7,209 nucleotides of DNA from Bacillota bacterium. Lineage in GTDB: Bacteria; Bacillota; Thermosediminibacteria; Thermosediminibacterales; Thermosediminibacteraceae. Below, piece by piece: positions 1-6,364 of this stretch (its first letter is position 1; every line of letters begins with the position of its first letter). The DNA is taken from NCBI GenBank assembly GCA_003242255.1, contig QGUT01000077.1:1-7209 (forward strand). The letters run 5' to 3'. The translations under genes were made by a program, and so were the position numbers. The notes under the pieces were generated by a model. The model made no database searches. It worked only from the letters and a program-made list of their open reading frames with translations, and had not been told where the DNA came from.

Positions 1-34
1 GGATTGATATGAGAACTCCCAATAAATCGTTCAA
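1..34 (-). CDS. 5' end of an unidentified gene, hydrophobic N-terminus (partial)
   Basis: A TTG start at 34-32 is preceded on the minus strand by a perfect GGAGGT (42-47) with 7 nt spacing. Only eleven codons remain before the window edge (LNDLLGVLISI), and they look like the start of a first membrane segment. The strong ribosome binding site is the main support for this being a real gene start. It is co-oriented with, and downstream of, the toxin-antitoxin fusion and the small peptide ORF, so it could share their transcript. The product cannot be named from eleven residues. Confidence 0.5.
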   Translation of the reverse strand, partial: MNDLLGVLISI

Positions 35-99
35 CTTTATGACCTCCAAATGTTTTATTTCTGCCTTGCCAATAAAAGCTGGCACCTTACCGGGTGTTT

Positions 100-210
100 T
101 CAACAGGCAGCTTTATTTCTGTAATCTGCGATAAAACCCGTCAGCAGGGCAGCGCCGCTTACCGCCCACGAAATGAGGTTGATTACCGCTGCCTTTTTTA
201 TTTCAGTCAC
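100..210 (-). CDS. possible small single-pass membrane peptide (36 aa)
   Basis: From a GTG at 210-208 an open frame encodes 36 residues and stops with TGA at 102-100. It has a charged start (VTEIKK), then a hydrophobic stretch of about 20 residues (AAVINLISWAVSGAALLTGF), a short polar tail and a final Cys, which is the shape of a single-span membrane micropeptide. It starts 6 bases after the stop codon of the MntA-HepT gene, so translation could be coupled. Weak points: no good Shine-Dalgarno lies before the GTG. The best purine-rich match (GGGGTGA) overlaps the GTG itself, so the true start could be a non-standard codon, or the frame may not be translated. No family recognised. Confidence 0.35.
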   Translation of the reverse strand: MTEIKKAAVINLISWAVSGAALLTGFIADYRNKAAC

Positions 211-216
211 CCCTAT

Positions 217-1092
217 TCATAATTTCGAATAGCCTATTATATCCTCCAGAAAAGCATTTACGTCTTTTAAGTCGTTTTTCACGATATTATATATCTCCTT
301 AAAATCTAAATCTCCATACTGGTGAGCAAGCAAGTTTCTCAAACCTATCATACCCTTTAAAGGCTTTACGAGTTCTTTCCTTATTACTTTTTCCTTTGCT
401 AAAATATCTGCCATATCCGATAAAAACACGGGCTCCTCCATGCCTTCGTCGGAAATAATGTGGTTGCAGATATCGATGACGTATTGAAGTACGATGAACA
501 GATTGTGGCAAATTATGTCCTTTACATCGTCGTTGCTCAAAAACTCCTCCAGCGAAATATTGCTTTTTGACGTGATTCTCTCCAAATGGTATCTTATAAG
601 ATTTACCTTTTTCGAAATTATTTCTCTCCTAACCATATAAGTTTGCCTTCTTTCTTTAATAATGGAATTTTCTTTTATCCTCTCTTTGGTTGATTCCAAA
701 TAGGTATTGATTATATACATTTGATCCAGGTAAAAGTAAAAGTTTTTCATTCGAAACTCTGAGAGAAACGAAGGATCGGCATTTTTAATGAGAATACCGT
801 CTTTAAAGATTTCGTGGTTTAAAAGGGGTGGAGCGCTGTTCATAATAACCACATCAACGGGTTTTTTAAAAATCTCTTCCAGTTCGGTTTTAAAATCCAA
901 TTTACACTCGAAAAATTTATCTTCGCTGATGCCGGATAAATAAACGGCTATGTCTATATCGCTATCTTCTTTTTGCTTTCCTCGGGAGTAAGAGCCAAAT
1001 AGGTACGCAAACGGCACGTCTTCTCTTGAAGCAAAATAATGGCGCAATGCAGAGATAATATCATCTTTAAGAATAATGCCCGCAGGCTTCAT
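217..1092 (-). CDS. mntA/hepT: MntA-HepT toxin-antitoxin fused in one chain (nucleotidyltransferase + HEPN)
   Basis: In HepT/MntA systems, MntA is a minimal nucleotidyltransferase antitoxin that adds AMP to a tyrosine in the RX4HXY motif of the HEPN toxin HepT, silencing its RNase activity. Both halves sit here in one frame. Counting from the ATG at 1110, residues ~30-110 hold the GSX10DXD motif (G39, S40, D51, D53) and a third acidic residue D86. Residues ~159-297 are HepT-like and carry R258-X4-H263-X-Y265. A helical, charged stretch (~115-158) joins them. I chose M7 (1092) as the start, giving 291 aa, because GGAAGGAG (1101-1108) stands 8 nt before it, whereas the ATG at 1110 has no ribosome binding site. 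The gene is AT-richer than dinB, fitting an accessory origin. Both active motifs are intact. Whether the chain works as a fusion, or HepT is also made alone from M159, is open. Confidence 0.9.
   Translation of the reverse strand: MKPAGIILKDDIISALRHYFASREDVPFAYLFGSYSRGKQKEDSDIDIAVYLSGISEDKFFECKLDFKTELEEIFKKPVDVVIMNSAPPLLNHEIFKDGILIKNADPSFLSEFRMKNFYFYLDQMYIINTYLESTKERIKENSIIKERRQTYMVRREIISKKVNLIRYHLERITSKSNISLEEFLSNDDVKDIICHNLFIVLQYVIDICNHIISDEGMEEPVFLSDMADILAKEKVIRKELVKPLKGMIGLRNLLAHQYGDLDFKEIYNIVKNDLKDVNAFLEDIIGYSKL
634..651 (-). promoter_or_regulatory. internal ribosome binding site and ATG for free HepT
   Basis: Within the fusion gene, AGAAGG (651-646) lies 9 nt before an in-frame ATG (636-634, residue M159). 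That ATG is where the HepT-like sequence begins (MVRREIISKK), and translation from it would give a 139-residue protein, a normal size for a stand-alone HepT. The site may be a relic of a former two-gene arrangement or may be active. This is inference from sequence only. Confidence 0.4.
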
Positions 1093-1189
1093 GGGCGTTT
1101 CTCCTTCCATTTGGTGTTACTTTTCTATCTTGCTTCCTACCCCACGATGTTGCTTTTCTCCAAAGTAAAAGCTTTAATCTCCCGCTACT

Positions 1190-1218
1190 ATCGTATACCA
1201 ATCGGTGGGAAAAAACAA
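1190..1218 (-). promoter_or_regulatory. possible sigma-A promoter for the MntA-HepT gene
   Basis: On the minus strand TTGTTT (1218-1213) and TACGAT (1195-1190) are separated by 17 nt. Each matches only part of the consensus, and the untranslated leader would be about 90 nt, so this is a weak call. It diverges from the dinB promoter, whose -35 box starts about 20 bp away. Confidence 0.3.
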
Positions 1219-1238
1219 GATTCTGTCGCGCCAGCTAG

Positions 1239-1267
1239 TTGATTTTGCCCGCTGCAGGCATTATAAT
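1239..1267 (+). promoter_or_regulatory. sigma-A promoter of dinB
   Basis: TTGATT (1239-1244) and a perfect TATAAT (1262-1267) are separated by exactly 17 nt, placing the transcription start near 1274. This is about 27 nt upstream of the dinB ATG, directly before its ribosome binding site and overlapping the LexA-like box. Confidence 0.75.
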
Positions 1268-1275
1268 ATAAAATA

Positions 1276-1289
1276 CAAACAAATGTTCG
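1276..1289. promoter_or_regulatory. LexA (SOS) operator-like box
   Basis: CAAACAAATGTTCG differs at one position from the symmetric Gram-positive LexA/DinR box CGAAC-N4-GTTCG. It lies at the expected transcription start of dinB, where repressor binding would block the promoter, and dinB is a classic SOS gene. The match and its placement are seen directly; LexA binding is inferred. Confidence 0.6.
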
Positions 1290-1300
1290 AGGTGGGTTTC

Positions 1301-2512
1301 ATGCTTACCATCCTCCACGTTGACATGAACGCCTTTTACGCCTCCTGCCACCAGGCGGTGGACCCGTCCCTCAAAGGCCGGCCCGTGGTGGTCGCCGGGG
1401 ACCCCAAAAAGCGAAACGGCATAGTGCTCACCGCCTCCTACGAGGCGAGGCGGTTTGGAGTCAAGACCGCCATGCCCCTCTGGGAGGCGAAGAGGCTCTG
1501 CCCCAATGCGGTTTTTTTGAAGCCAGACTACCGGCTCTACGTGGAATTCAGCCACCGGGCGATGGAAATCCTGCGGGGGTTCACACCCCTGGTGGAAGTG
1601 TTCAGCATCGACGAGGCCTGGCTGGATGTGGAAGGATGCGAGGGGCTCTTCGGGGACGCCCTGTCCATAGCCGAGAAGATCCAGAAGTCCATTATGGAAG
1701 AACTTTCCCTGCCCTGCTCCGTGGGCATATCCTGCAACAAGCTGCTGGCCAAGATGGCCTCGGACATGAAAAAGCCCCTGGGCATTACGGTCATAACTCC
1801 CGACGACGTGCAGGAGGTGCTCTGGCCCCTGCCGGTGGAGGAGCTCTACGGCGTGGGCTCCAGGATGGCGGAGCACCTCAAGAGCATGAACATAAATACC
1901 ATCGGAGACCTGGCCAGGATCCCTCCTCAATTCCTTCAGGCGGCCTTCGGAGTGGTGGGGCTTCGCCTGCACCGGTGGGCCAACGGCATCGACGATTCCC
2001 CGGTGGACCCCCATGCGGGGGACGAGGCCAAGTCCATGGGCCATTCGGTGACCCTGCCGCAGGACGTCACCGGCTGGGAAGAGGCCGAGGCCGTGCTGCT
2101 GTCGCTTTCCGAACAGGTGGGCAGGAGGGTGAGGTGCGGCGGTTACGTGGGGAGAGTGGTGACCGTCACCTTCCGGGACTCTTCCTTCGCCACCGTAACC
2201 CGCTCCGCTACGGTTCCCTACACCAGCTCCACCGAAGACATCTACAGGGCCGCGAAGAAGCTCCTGCGCTCTCACTGGGACGGAAAAACGCCGCTCAGGC
2301 TCCTGGGGGTGAGCCTTTCGGGGCTCATAAAGGAATTTGACCAGATATCAATATTCGAGGCTGATGAAAAGAAAAAGAGGCTCGACAGGGTTATAGACGA
2401 AATAAGGGAAAAATTCGGGGATGGCGCCATCTTCAGGGCCAAACTGAAGTCCCGGGACGTCCTAGGACAAAAGGGAAGTCCCATTTTGGGACCTTTCATA
2501 AAGCGAAATTGA
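1301..2512 (+). CDS. dinB: DNA polymerase IV (Y-family translesion polymerase)
   Basis: Error-prone DNA polymerase that bypasses template lesions. The 403-residue protein is full length. The palm opens with LHVDMNAFYAS (catalytic D8), and the second catalytic motif is SIDEAWLD (D104, E105). CSVGISCNKLLAKMASDMKKP follows, then a thumb with a helix-hairpin-helix (LYGVGSRMAEHL), and a little finger domain from about residue 245. Near the C-terminus Q348-I-S-I-F352 fits the QxxLF-type beta-clamp binding motif, with a short charged helix after it. The start is the ATG at 1301, preceded by GAGGTGG (1289-1295). An upstream in-frame extension to 1205 would run through the promoter, so I rejected it. 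SOS control is suggested by the LexA-like box. The next reading frames downstream are broken genes, so dinB appears to be transcribed alone; I see no clear terminator after it. Confidence 0.95.
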   Translation: MLTILHVDMNAFYASCHQAVDPSLKGRPVVVAGDPKKRNGIVLTASYEARRFGVKTAMPLWEAKRLCPNAVFLKPDYRLYVEFSHRAMEILRGFTPLVEVFSIDEAWLDVEGCEGLFGDALSIAEKIQKSIMEELSLPCSVGISCNKLLAKMASDMKKPLGITVITPDDVQEVLWPLPVEELYGVGSRMAEHLKSMNINTIGDLARIPPQFLQAAFGVVGLRLHRWANGIDDSPVDPHAGDEAKSMGHSVTLPQDVTGWEEAEAVLLSLSEQVGRRVRCGGYVGRVVTVTFRDSSFATVTRSATVPYTSSTEDIYRAAKKLLRSHWDGKTPLRLLGVSLSGLIKEFDQISIFEADEKKKRLDRVIDEIREKFGDGAIFRAKLKSRDVLGQKGSPILGPFIKRN

Positions 2513-2548
2513 GACCTCTGCCTGGAATTTTTTACAAAAAGTTTTATC

Positions 2549-2785
2549 ATGAAAGACAAAAAGATACAAAATATAAAAATTTTCGGCGAGGTGGTCCGGG
2601 ACAACGGTATAGGATTTGACGTGGAAAAGGTATTTGCCGAAAAACAGGGGACTGCTTTTGAAATAGTAGGCATGAGGGAAAGAATACAGCTTTTAAAGGG
2701 AAGGTTTGAGATAAAATCCTCTCCTGGCCACGGGACCGAAGTCTTCTTCAGTGTTCCGGTGGCAAAAAGACCAGAAACTCTCTAG
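2549..2785 (+). pseudogene. C-terminal remnant of a NarL/DegS-type sensor histidine kinase
   Basis: The frame encodes 78 residues, and recognisable homology begins near VVRDNGIGFD. This is the end of a histidine kinase ATPase domain: the D18-N-G-I-G-F23 box, GMRERIQLL, and the closing GRFEIKSSPGHGTEVFFSVPV, typical of HisKA_3 (DegS/NarX-like) kinases. The sensor region, the phospho-accepting histidine helix and the front of the ATPase domain are missing, so it cannot act as a kinase. The first ~13 residues come from an AT-rich stretch that does not look like kinase sequence and probably precedes or spans the deletion point. It is followed 20 bp later by the start of its presumed partner response regulator, the usual gene order for such pairs. 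Confidence 0.8.
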
Positions 2786-2805
2786 ATGCGGCCGGAGGGA
2801 TTGGT

Positions 2806-2981
2806 ATGCCGGATATGGAGAAAATAAAGGTTATCGTGGCGGATGACCACGCCCTGGTGAGGGAAGGCATAGTGAAAATCAGAACCACCTCACGAATATT
2901 TTTCAAAAAATGGGGGTTACGGACAGGACACAGGCCTTGCTTTTAGCGATAAAACACGATATCGTAAAGATAGAAGTATAA
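2806..2981 (+). pseudogene. response regulator (NarL/DegU family) with internal deletion and frame change
   Basis: An ATG at 2806 with GGAGGG six bases before it starts a typical receiver domain: MEKIKVIVADDHALVREGIVKI, with the acidic DD pair. After about codon 25 the homology stops. In the +2 frame, from 2880 to the TAA at 2979-2981, the sequence reads QNHLTNIFQKMGVTDRTQAL and on to the C-terminus, the recognition helix and tail of a LuxR/GerE helix-turn-helix. The phosphorylated Asp, the rest of the receiver and the front of the DNA-binding domain are gone. Read straight through from 2806, the frame stops at 2946 after 46 codons. The junction is near 2878-2882, and the gene cannot be functional. 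It paired with the kinase remnant upstream. Confidence 0.8.
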
Positions 2982-3000
2982 GACGTTGGAGGAATCGCCT

Positions 3001-3786
3001 TTGCCTTTGATACTTGTTGCCACTTCGGGCTATTCCTACCGGGACTGGAAGGGCAAATTTTACCCTGAGGACATAAAGGAAAGCGATATGCTTTCCTTTT
3101 ACAGCAGGGAATTTCCCTTCACCGAGGTCAACTCCACTTACTACAGCCTGCCTTCCCCCTATATGATTTACCACATGATGAAAAAGACCCCCGAAAACTT
3201 CCTGTTCGTCATAAAGGCCTACGGCGGCATGACCCACCAGCAGGACCTGGGGGAAAATACGGTGGGCAAGTTCAAAGAAGCCTTAAAGCCGCTCATAGAA
3301 GCGGGCAGGCTCGGTTGCGTGCTGGCCCAGTTCCCCTACAGCTTCCATAACACGGAGAAGAACCGGGACTTTCTGAAACGGCTGCGGGAGAGGCTGGAGG
3401 GGATTCCCCTCGCCGTTGAGTTCCGGTGCGACGACTGGTTAAGATTGGAGGTCATAAAGCTCCTCAGGGAAAACCAGATGGCCTTCGTGTGCGTGGACGA
3501 ACCGCCGGTAAAAGGCCTCCTCCCGCCGGCGGTGATAGCCACCAGCTCCATAGGCTACGTGCGGTTCCACGGCAGGAATGCGGAGAAGTGGTATAACCAT
3601 CAGAAGTCCTACGAGCGCTACGACTACCTTTACACCGAAAAGGAACTGTCCGAGTGGGTGCCCCGGATAAAGGAACTCTCCCGGAAGACGGAAGTGGTCT
3701 TTATAGCCATGAATAACCACTTCAACGCTTCGGCGGTGATAAACGCCAGGCAGCTCATAGGGCTTCTGAAGGAGGTCGGATTATGA
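3001..3786 (+). CDS. DUF72 (YecE-like) family protein
   Basis: A 261-residue soluble protein of the DUF72 family, which has a TIM-barrel fold; its biochemical role is not established. Signature segments are seen in order: the N-terminal SGYSYRDWKGKFYP, the following EVNSTYYSLP, then AVEFRCDDW in the middle, YVRFHGRN, and the C-terminal MNNHFNASAVINARQL. No signal peptide is visible, so it is probably cytoplasmic. I chose the TTG at 3001 because GGAGG (2988-2992) lies 8 nt upstream; the frame can be extended to a TTG at 2986, but that start overlaps the ribosome binding site. Its stop overlaps the ATG of the next gene by four bases (ATGA), so the two are translationally coupled. The upstream neighbour is only a response regulator remnant. 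Confidence 0.9.
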   Translation: MPLILVATSGYSYRDWKGKFYPEDIKESDMLSFYSREFPFTEVNSTYYSLPSPYMIYHMMKKTPENFLFVIKAYGGMTHQQDLGENTVGKFKEALKPLIEAGRLGCVLAQFPYSFHNTEKNRDFLKRLRERLEGIPLAVEFRCDDWLRLEVIKLLRENQMAFVCVDEPPVKGLLPPAVIATSSIGYVRFHGRNAEKWYNHQKSYERYDYLYTEKELSEWVPRIKELSRKTEVVFIAMNNHFNASAVINARQLIGLLKEVGL

Positions 3787-4706
3787 ACGGATCCTACAAG
3801 ATGATAGCACTGGACATAGACGGCACCTTGCTTTCCAGCGGCTACACCATATCCCGCCGGACACGACAGGCTCTGAGGAAAGCGATGGAGGCGGGGATGA
3901 TAGTGACCCTGGCGACGGGCCGCTTTTGGGGAAGCGCCCTGCGCATAGCGAGGAGCATCCCAGTAAACGCGCCGGTGGTTTCCAACGACGGGGCCCTGAT
4001 TAAAGACGTGTACACCGGAGAGGAACTCTATTCCCGGCCCCTCCCCTTAGAACTGGCCAGGCACACCCTGGAAAAGGCCCAAAAGTACCCGAGTCTTCAG
4101 GTGAAGATCTTTTTAAAAGACATAATTCTATTTGCAGGCCCTTCCTACAAGAAGGCCCAGCTCGGGCGTATTTTTCACTTCGCCAGGAAATTCACGTTAC
4201 CGGGTTTTATTAATTACGTGAGAGATTTCGTGCTGGTGCCGGCGGAAAGCGTCGGAAATTTAAAAAGGGCCTTGTCCCTTTTAAAGGAGGCGCCTACCAA
4301 GGTGGTGGTCTCGGGAGAGCCGGAGGAGGTAGAGGCCTTTTCCCGAGAGCTTTCCGGGGAGCTGGGGGAAAAGATTTATATAACCACGTCCGTAAAAAAC
4401 AGCATCGATATCCTGGAAGGCAGCGTGTCCAAGGCCAAGGGCCTTGAGGTCCTATCGGGACTGCTCGGTATAAAGAGGGAAGAAATAATTGCGGTAGGGG
4501 ACAACTTCAACGACCTTGAGATGATCAAATTCGCAGGCCTGGGGGTGGCGATGGGGAATGCCCCTGAGGCGGTAAAGCAGAGGGCGGACTTTGTGACGGC
4601 TAGAAACGACGAGGACGGGGTGGCCTTACTCGTGGAAAAGGTGCTTTCTTCCAAAGAGCATGAGCAAAATATCCAGGTAAGCGATAAAATCGAGTTTTAT
4701 ACTTAA
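3783..4706 (+). CDS. Cof-type HAD-superfamily hydrolase (sugar-phosphate phosphatase-like)
   Basis: A 307-residue Mg-dependent phosphatase of the Cof/YidA (HAD IIB) group, which dephosphorylates sugar phosphates and similar small metabolites; the substrate cannot be read from sequence. All four HAD motifs are present: D11-I-D13-G-T-L-L (nucleophile and acid/base), T45 in TLATGR, K217 in SVSKAKG, and GDNFND with D240 and D244, followed by the typical AGLGVAMGNAPEAVKQRADFVT. The cap domain lies between about residues 80 and 210. The start overlaps the stop of the DUF72 gene and is served by GGAGG about 7 nt upstream, so the two form an operon. The C-terminal 15-20 residues after the conserved core are polar and probably disordered. 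Confidence 0.93.
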   Translation: MNGSYKMIALDIDGTLLSSGYTISRRTRQALRKAMEAGMIVTLATGRFWGSALRIARSIPVNAPVVSNDGALIKDVYTGEELYSRPLPLELARHTLEKAQKYPSLQVKIFLKDIILFAGPSYKKAQLGRIFHFARKFTLPGFINYVRDFVLVPAESVGNLKRALSLLKEAPTKVVVSGEPEEVEAFSRELSGELGEKIYITTSVKNSIDILEGSVSKAKGLEVLSGLLGIKREEIIAVGDNFNDLEMIKFAGLGVAMGNAPEAVKQRADFVTARNDEDGVALLVEKVLSSKEHEQNIQVSDKIEFYT

Positions 4707-4738
4707 AAACAGAGAACCCCCCATGATAGGGGATTCTC
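4704..4738 (-). terminator. rho-independent terminator for the minus-strand D-aminoacylase locus
   Basis: Inverted repeat: 4712-4720 pairs with 4729-4738 (GAGAA/TTCTC and CCCC/GGGG, with one bulged A), closing an 8-nt loop. On the minus strand the hairpin is followed by TGTTTTTAAG, a usable U tract. On the plus strand it is followed by AGTAAAG without a U run, so it would stop the HAD transcript poorly. It sits between two convergent genes. Confidence 0.7.
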
Positions 4739-4746
4739 AGTAAAGA

Positions 4747-5716
4747 TCAATCTACATTTCTCTTTAATACTTTTCCGGGAAGCTGGCCAGTGTGTTCGCC
4801 TTTGTATATGACTATCTTTCCGTTTACTATGACGTATTCGATTCCTTTCGGATACTGATGCGGGTTGTCGAAAGTAGCCACGTCGATGATGTTGTCTTTG
4901 TCGAAAATAGTTATATCGGCCATGTAGCCTTCTTTTAACAGTCCTCGATTTTTCAGTTTGAATCAGCAGGTCAATTACGGCATCATACGGAGAAACTTCC
5001 ATATCTTCAGCTATTTGAGCTAAATTTTTCCCCTCGTATTTTTTATTCTTCTCGGTCTTCAGCATGGCAATCTTGATATCTTCCCAACTGCTTCCGACCA
5101 TGGGATTTTCCCAATCCTTATGGTCTTTCTTCATGTCTTCTATGACCCTTGCTCGGACGGAATTGTCTTTTAAAAGTTCCACCATTTTACTTGCTCCCTG
5201 AGCTTTTGCCCATGGGGGAATGAGATCTATCAAACCGCTCCCGAAAGCTATGTAGGGGTACTGGTCAAAGTCCACATTTATTCCGGATTTCGATGCTTTA
5301 TCTATCTTCTCGAGGGCCATCTTCACTTTGCCCCAATTTGGACGATACTGAGCCTTTAAGTGGGAAATTTCCAGCGATACTCCAGATTTATCTGCAACCT
5401 CCAGAGCTTGGTCAATGCTCTCCAATACGTATCTTCCCTCATTTTTCATATGGGTCGTATATATTCCTCCGTAATCTTTGACTACTTTGCAGAGTTCCAC
5501 CAGTTCTTCGTTAGTTGTATAAGAACCGGGTTCATATTCTAGACCTGTAGAAAGGCCGTACAATCCTCTATCCAGTTCTCTTACGAGAAGATCTATCATT
5601 TTTTGCATCTCTTGGGCTGTGGGCTTTCTCGTCTCAAAGCCCATAACGCCAACTTTTATCGTGCCGTGGCCCACAAGCGGGGCAATGTTGTAAGAAAGTC
5701 CTTTTTCCGCCGTCAT
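4747..5716 (-). pseudogene. N-acyl-D-amino-acid deacylase (D-aminoacylase), truncated and internally deleted
   Basis: The family hydrolyses N-acyl-D-amino acids using a metal-dependent amidohydrolase barrel. The first frame (5716 down to ~4960) is clearly this family: LVGHGTIKVGVMGFETRKPT, GLSTGLEYEPGSY, GGIYTTHMKNEGR (H89 of the frame), LEISHLKA (H119) and DFDQYPY. After IDLLIQT, near 4955-4965, the homology jumps to another frame. That frame reads LKNRGLLKEGYMADITIFDKDN and continues to NGKIVIYKGEHTGQLPGKVL, ending with TGA at 4749-4747, the family's C-terminus. The intervening block, including the conserved acidic and HPR-YG region, is missing. The N-terminal third with the first metal-binding HxH-type motif is also missing: the ATG at 5716 has a stop codon just before it and no ribosome binding site. 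Left in the first frame, translation reads nonsense to 4703. Non-functional as it stands. Confidence 0.88.
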
Positions 5717-5717
5717 T

Positions 5718-5822
5718 TATATATATTAAGCCGGCCATAATTGTCCATATGATAGTCAGCTTGTATAGAAATTTAAACCAGCGCGAATAGGGGATATTAG
5801 CAAAGGACAAAGCAGCAAGCAG
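5718..5822 (-). pseudogene. C-terminal remnant of a membrane transporter (YfcC-like)
   Basis: On the minus strand, from 5822 to 5718, a 35-codon open stretch reads LLAALSFANIPYSRWFKF, then YKLTIIWTIMAGLIYI. An aromatic-basic loop followed by one hydrophobic helix at the very C-terminus resembles the end of YfcC/ArcD-type multi-span amino acid or peptide transporters. Such transporters are often neighbours of D-aminoacylase genes, which supports the reading. It has no start and no ribosome binding site, and abuts the deacylase remnant at TATATATA (5717-5724). The family call is from memory of the pattern and is moderate; that the segment is a fragment of a membrane protein is more secure. Confidence 0.45.
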
Positions 5823-6363
5823 GGTGGAAGAAGTTGGCAGTATCGATCCGGCGGCGGCCCTGCCGCTTTTCGTGATAAAAGGCCTGAACCCATGGTTCGG
5901 GGGAGTGGTGCTGGCCACCTTGCTAGTTGCCGTGGCCGGCACTGGCTCGGGCCTCGCCCTGGGCATCAGCACCCTTTTTGCCCGAGATCTTTACGCCAGA
6001 TTTATAAATCCCAAGGCCGAAGACACCGACCTTTTGAAGGTCTCGAGGCTGAGCCTGATAGGCGTCTTAGGCATTGCCCTCCTCTTTACCAGCGGGAATT
6101 TGAAATCCCTCATATTGAAGTGGAGCTTTATGTCCATGGGGCTTCGCGGAGCTTCCGTTTTCGGCCCCCTGTGGGCGGCGATTTTCCTGAAGGGCAGGGT
6201 TGACCGAAAGTTTGCGGTGCTCTCGATGGTGGTAAGTCCTTTGGCCATGCTGGCCGGGAAATACGCGCTGCCCGAATGGCTGGACCCTCTAATACCCAGC
6301 GTAGTAATAGGAATTCTTTTAATATTATTGGGAATAAGGAGAAAAAATACTGTATTTACCTAA
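5818..6363 (+). pseudogene. C-terminal part of a sodium:solute symporter (SSS family)
   Basis: About 180 residues of a multi-span membrane protein. It begins near VGSIDPAAALPLFVIKGLNP, followed by GGVVLATLLVAVAGTGSGLALGIS and TLFARDLYARFINPKA. That matches the conserved second-half region of SSS transporters, where a Ser/Thr-rich helix is followed by the 'RDlY' loop. Four or so further hydrophobic helices follow, ending with a basic tail and TAA at 6361-6363. Full-length family members have roughly 450-500 residues and 12-13 helices; the first half or more is absent. The apparent GTG start at 5824 has no ribosome binding site, and the frame is open back to 5791 through sequence that reads as the other strand's transporter remnant. 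Na+ site and substrate residues from the early helices are lost, so it is non-functional. Confidence 0.85.
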
Positions 6364-6364
6364 T

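Noticed and set aside
66..83. Small inverted repeat TGCCA...TGGCA as a terminator or operator
   Set aside because: Only a 5-bp stem with an 8-nt loop and no U tract on either strand; expected by chance.
1205..1300. N-terminal extension of dinB to an upstream start
   Set aside because: The extra residues have no polymerase homology, and the stretch contains the -35/-10 promoter and the LexA-like box. ATG 1301 has a proper ribosome binding site.
1235..2275. 346-codon open frame on the minus strand inside dinB
   Set aside because: It is the antisense of a clear DNA polymerase IV gene, is rich in His/Gly/Pro as expected from reading GC-rich coding DNA backwards, and shows no recognisable domain.
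1636..2340. 234-codon plus-strand frame overlapping dinB
   Set aside because: Out-of-frame shadow of dinB with a biased Gly/Arg/Pro composition and no family resemblance.
4712..4738. Hairpin as a strong terminator for the plus-strand HAD gene
   Set aside because: On the plus strand the stem is followed by AGTAAAG rather than a U run; only the minus-strand reading has a T tract.
4703..4746. Extension of the deacylase frame to 4703
   Set aside because: After the junction near 4960 this frame is nonsense; the family C-terminus is in another frame and stops at 4747.
2513..6363. Insertion sequence, integron or CRISPR remnants at the deletion scars
   Set aside because: No transposase motifs, terminal inverted repeats, target duplications or spaced repeats are visible on either strand.
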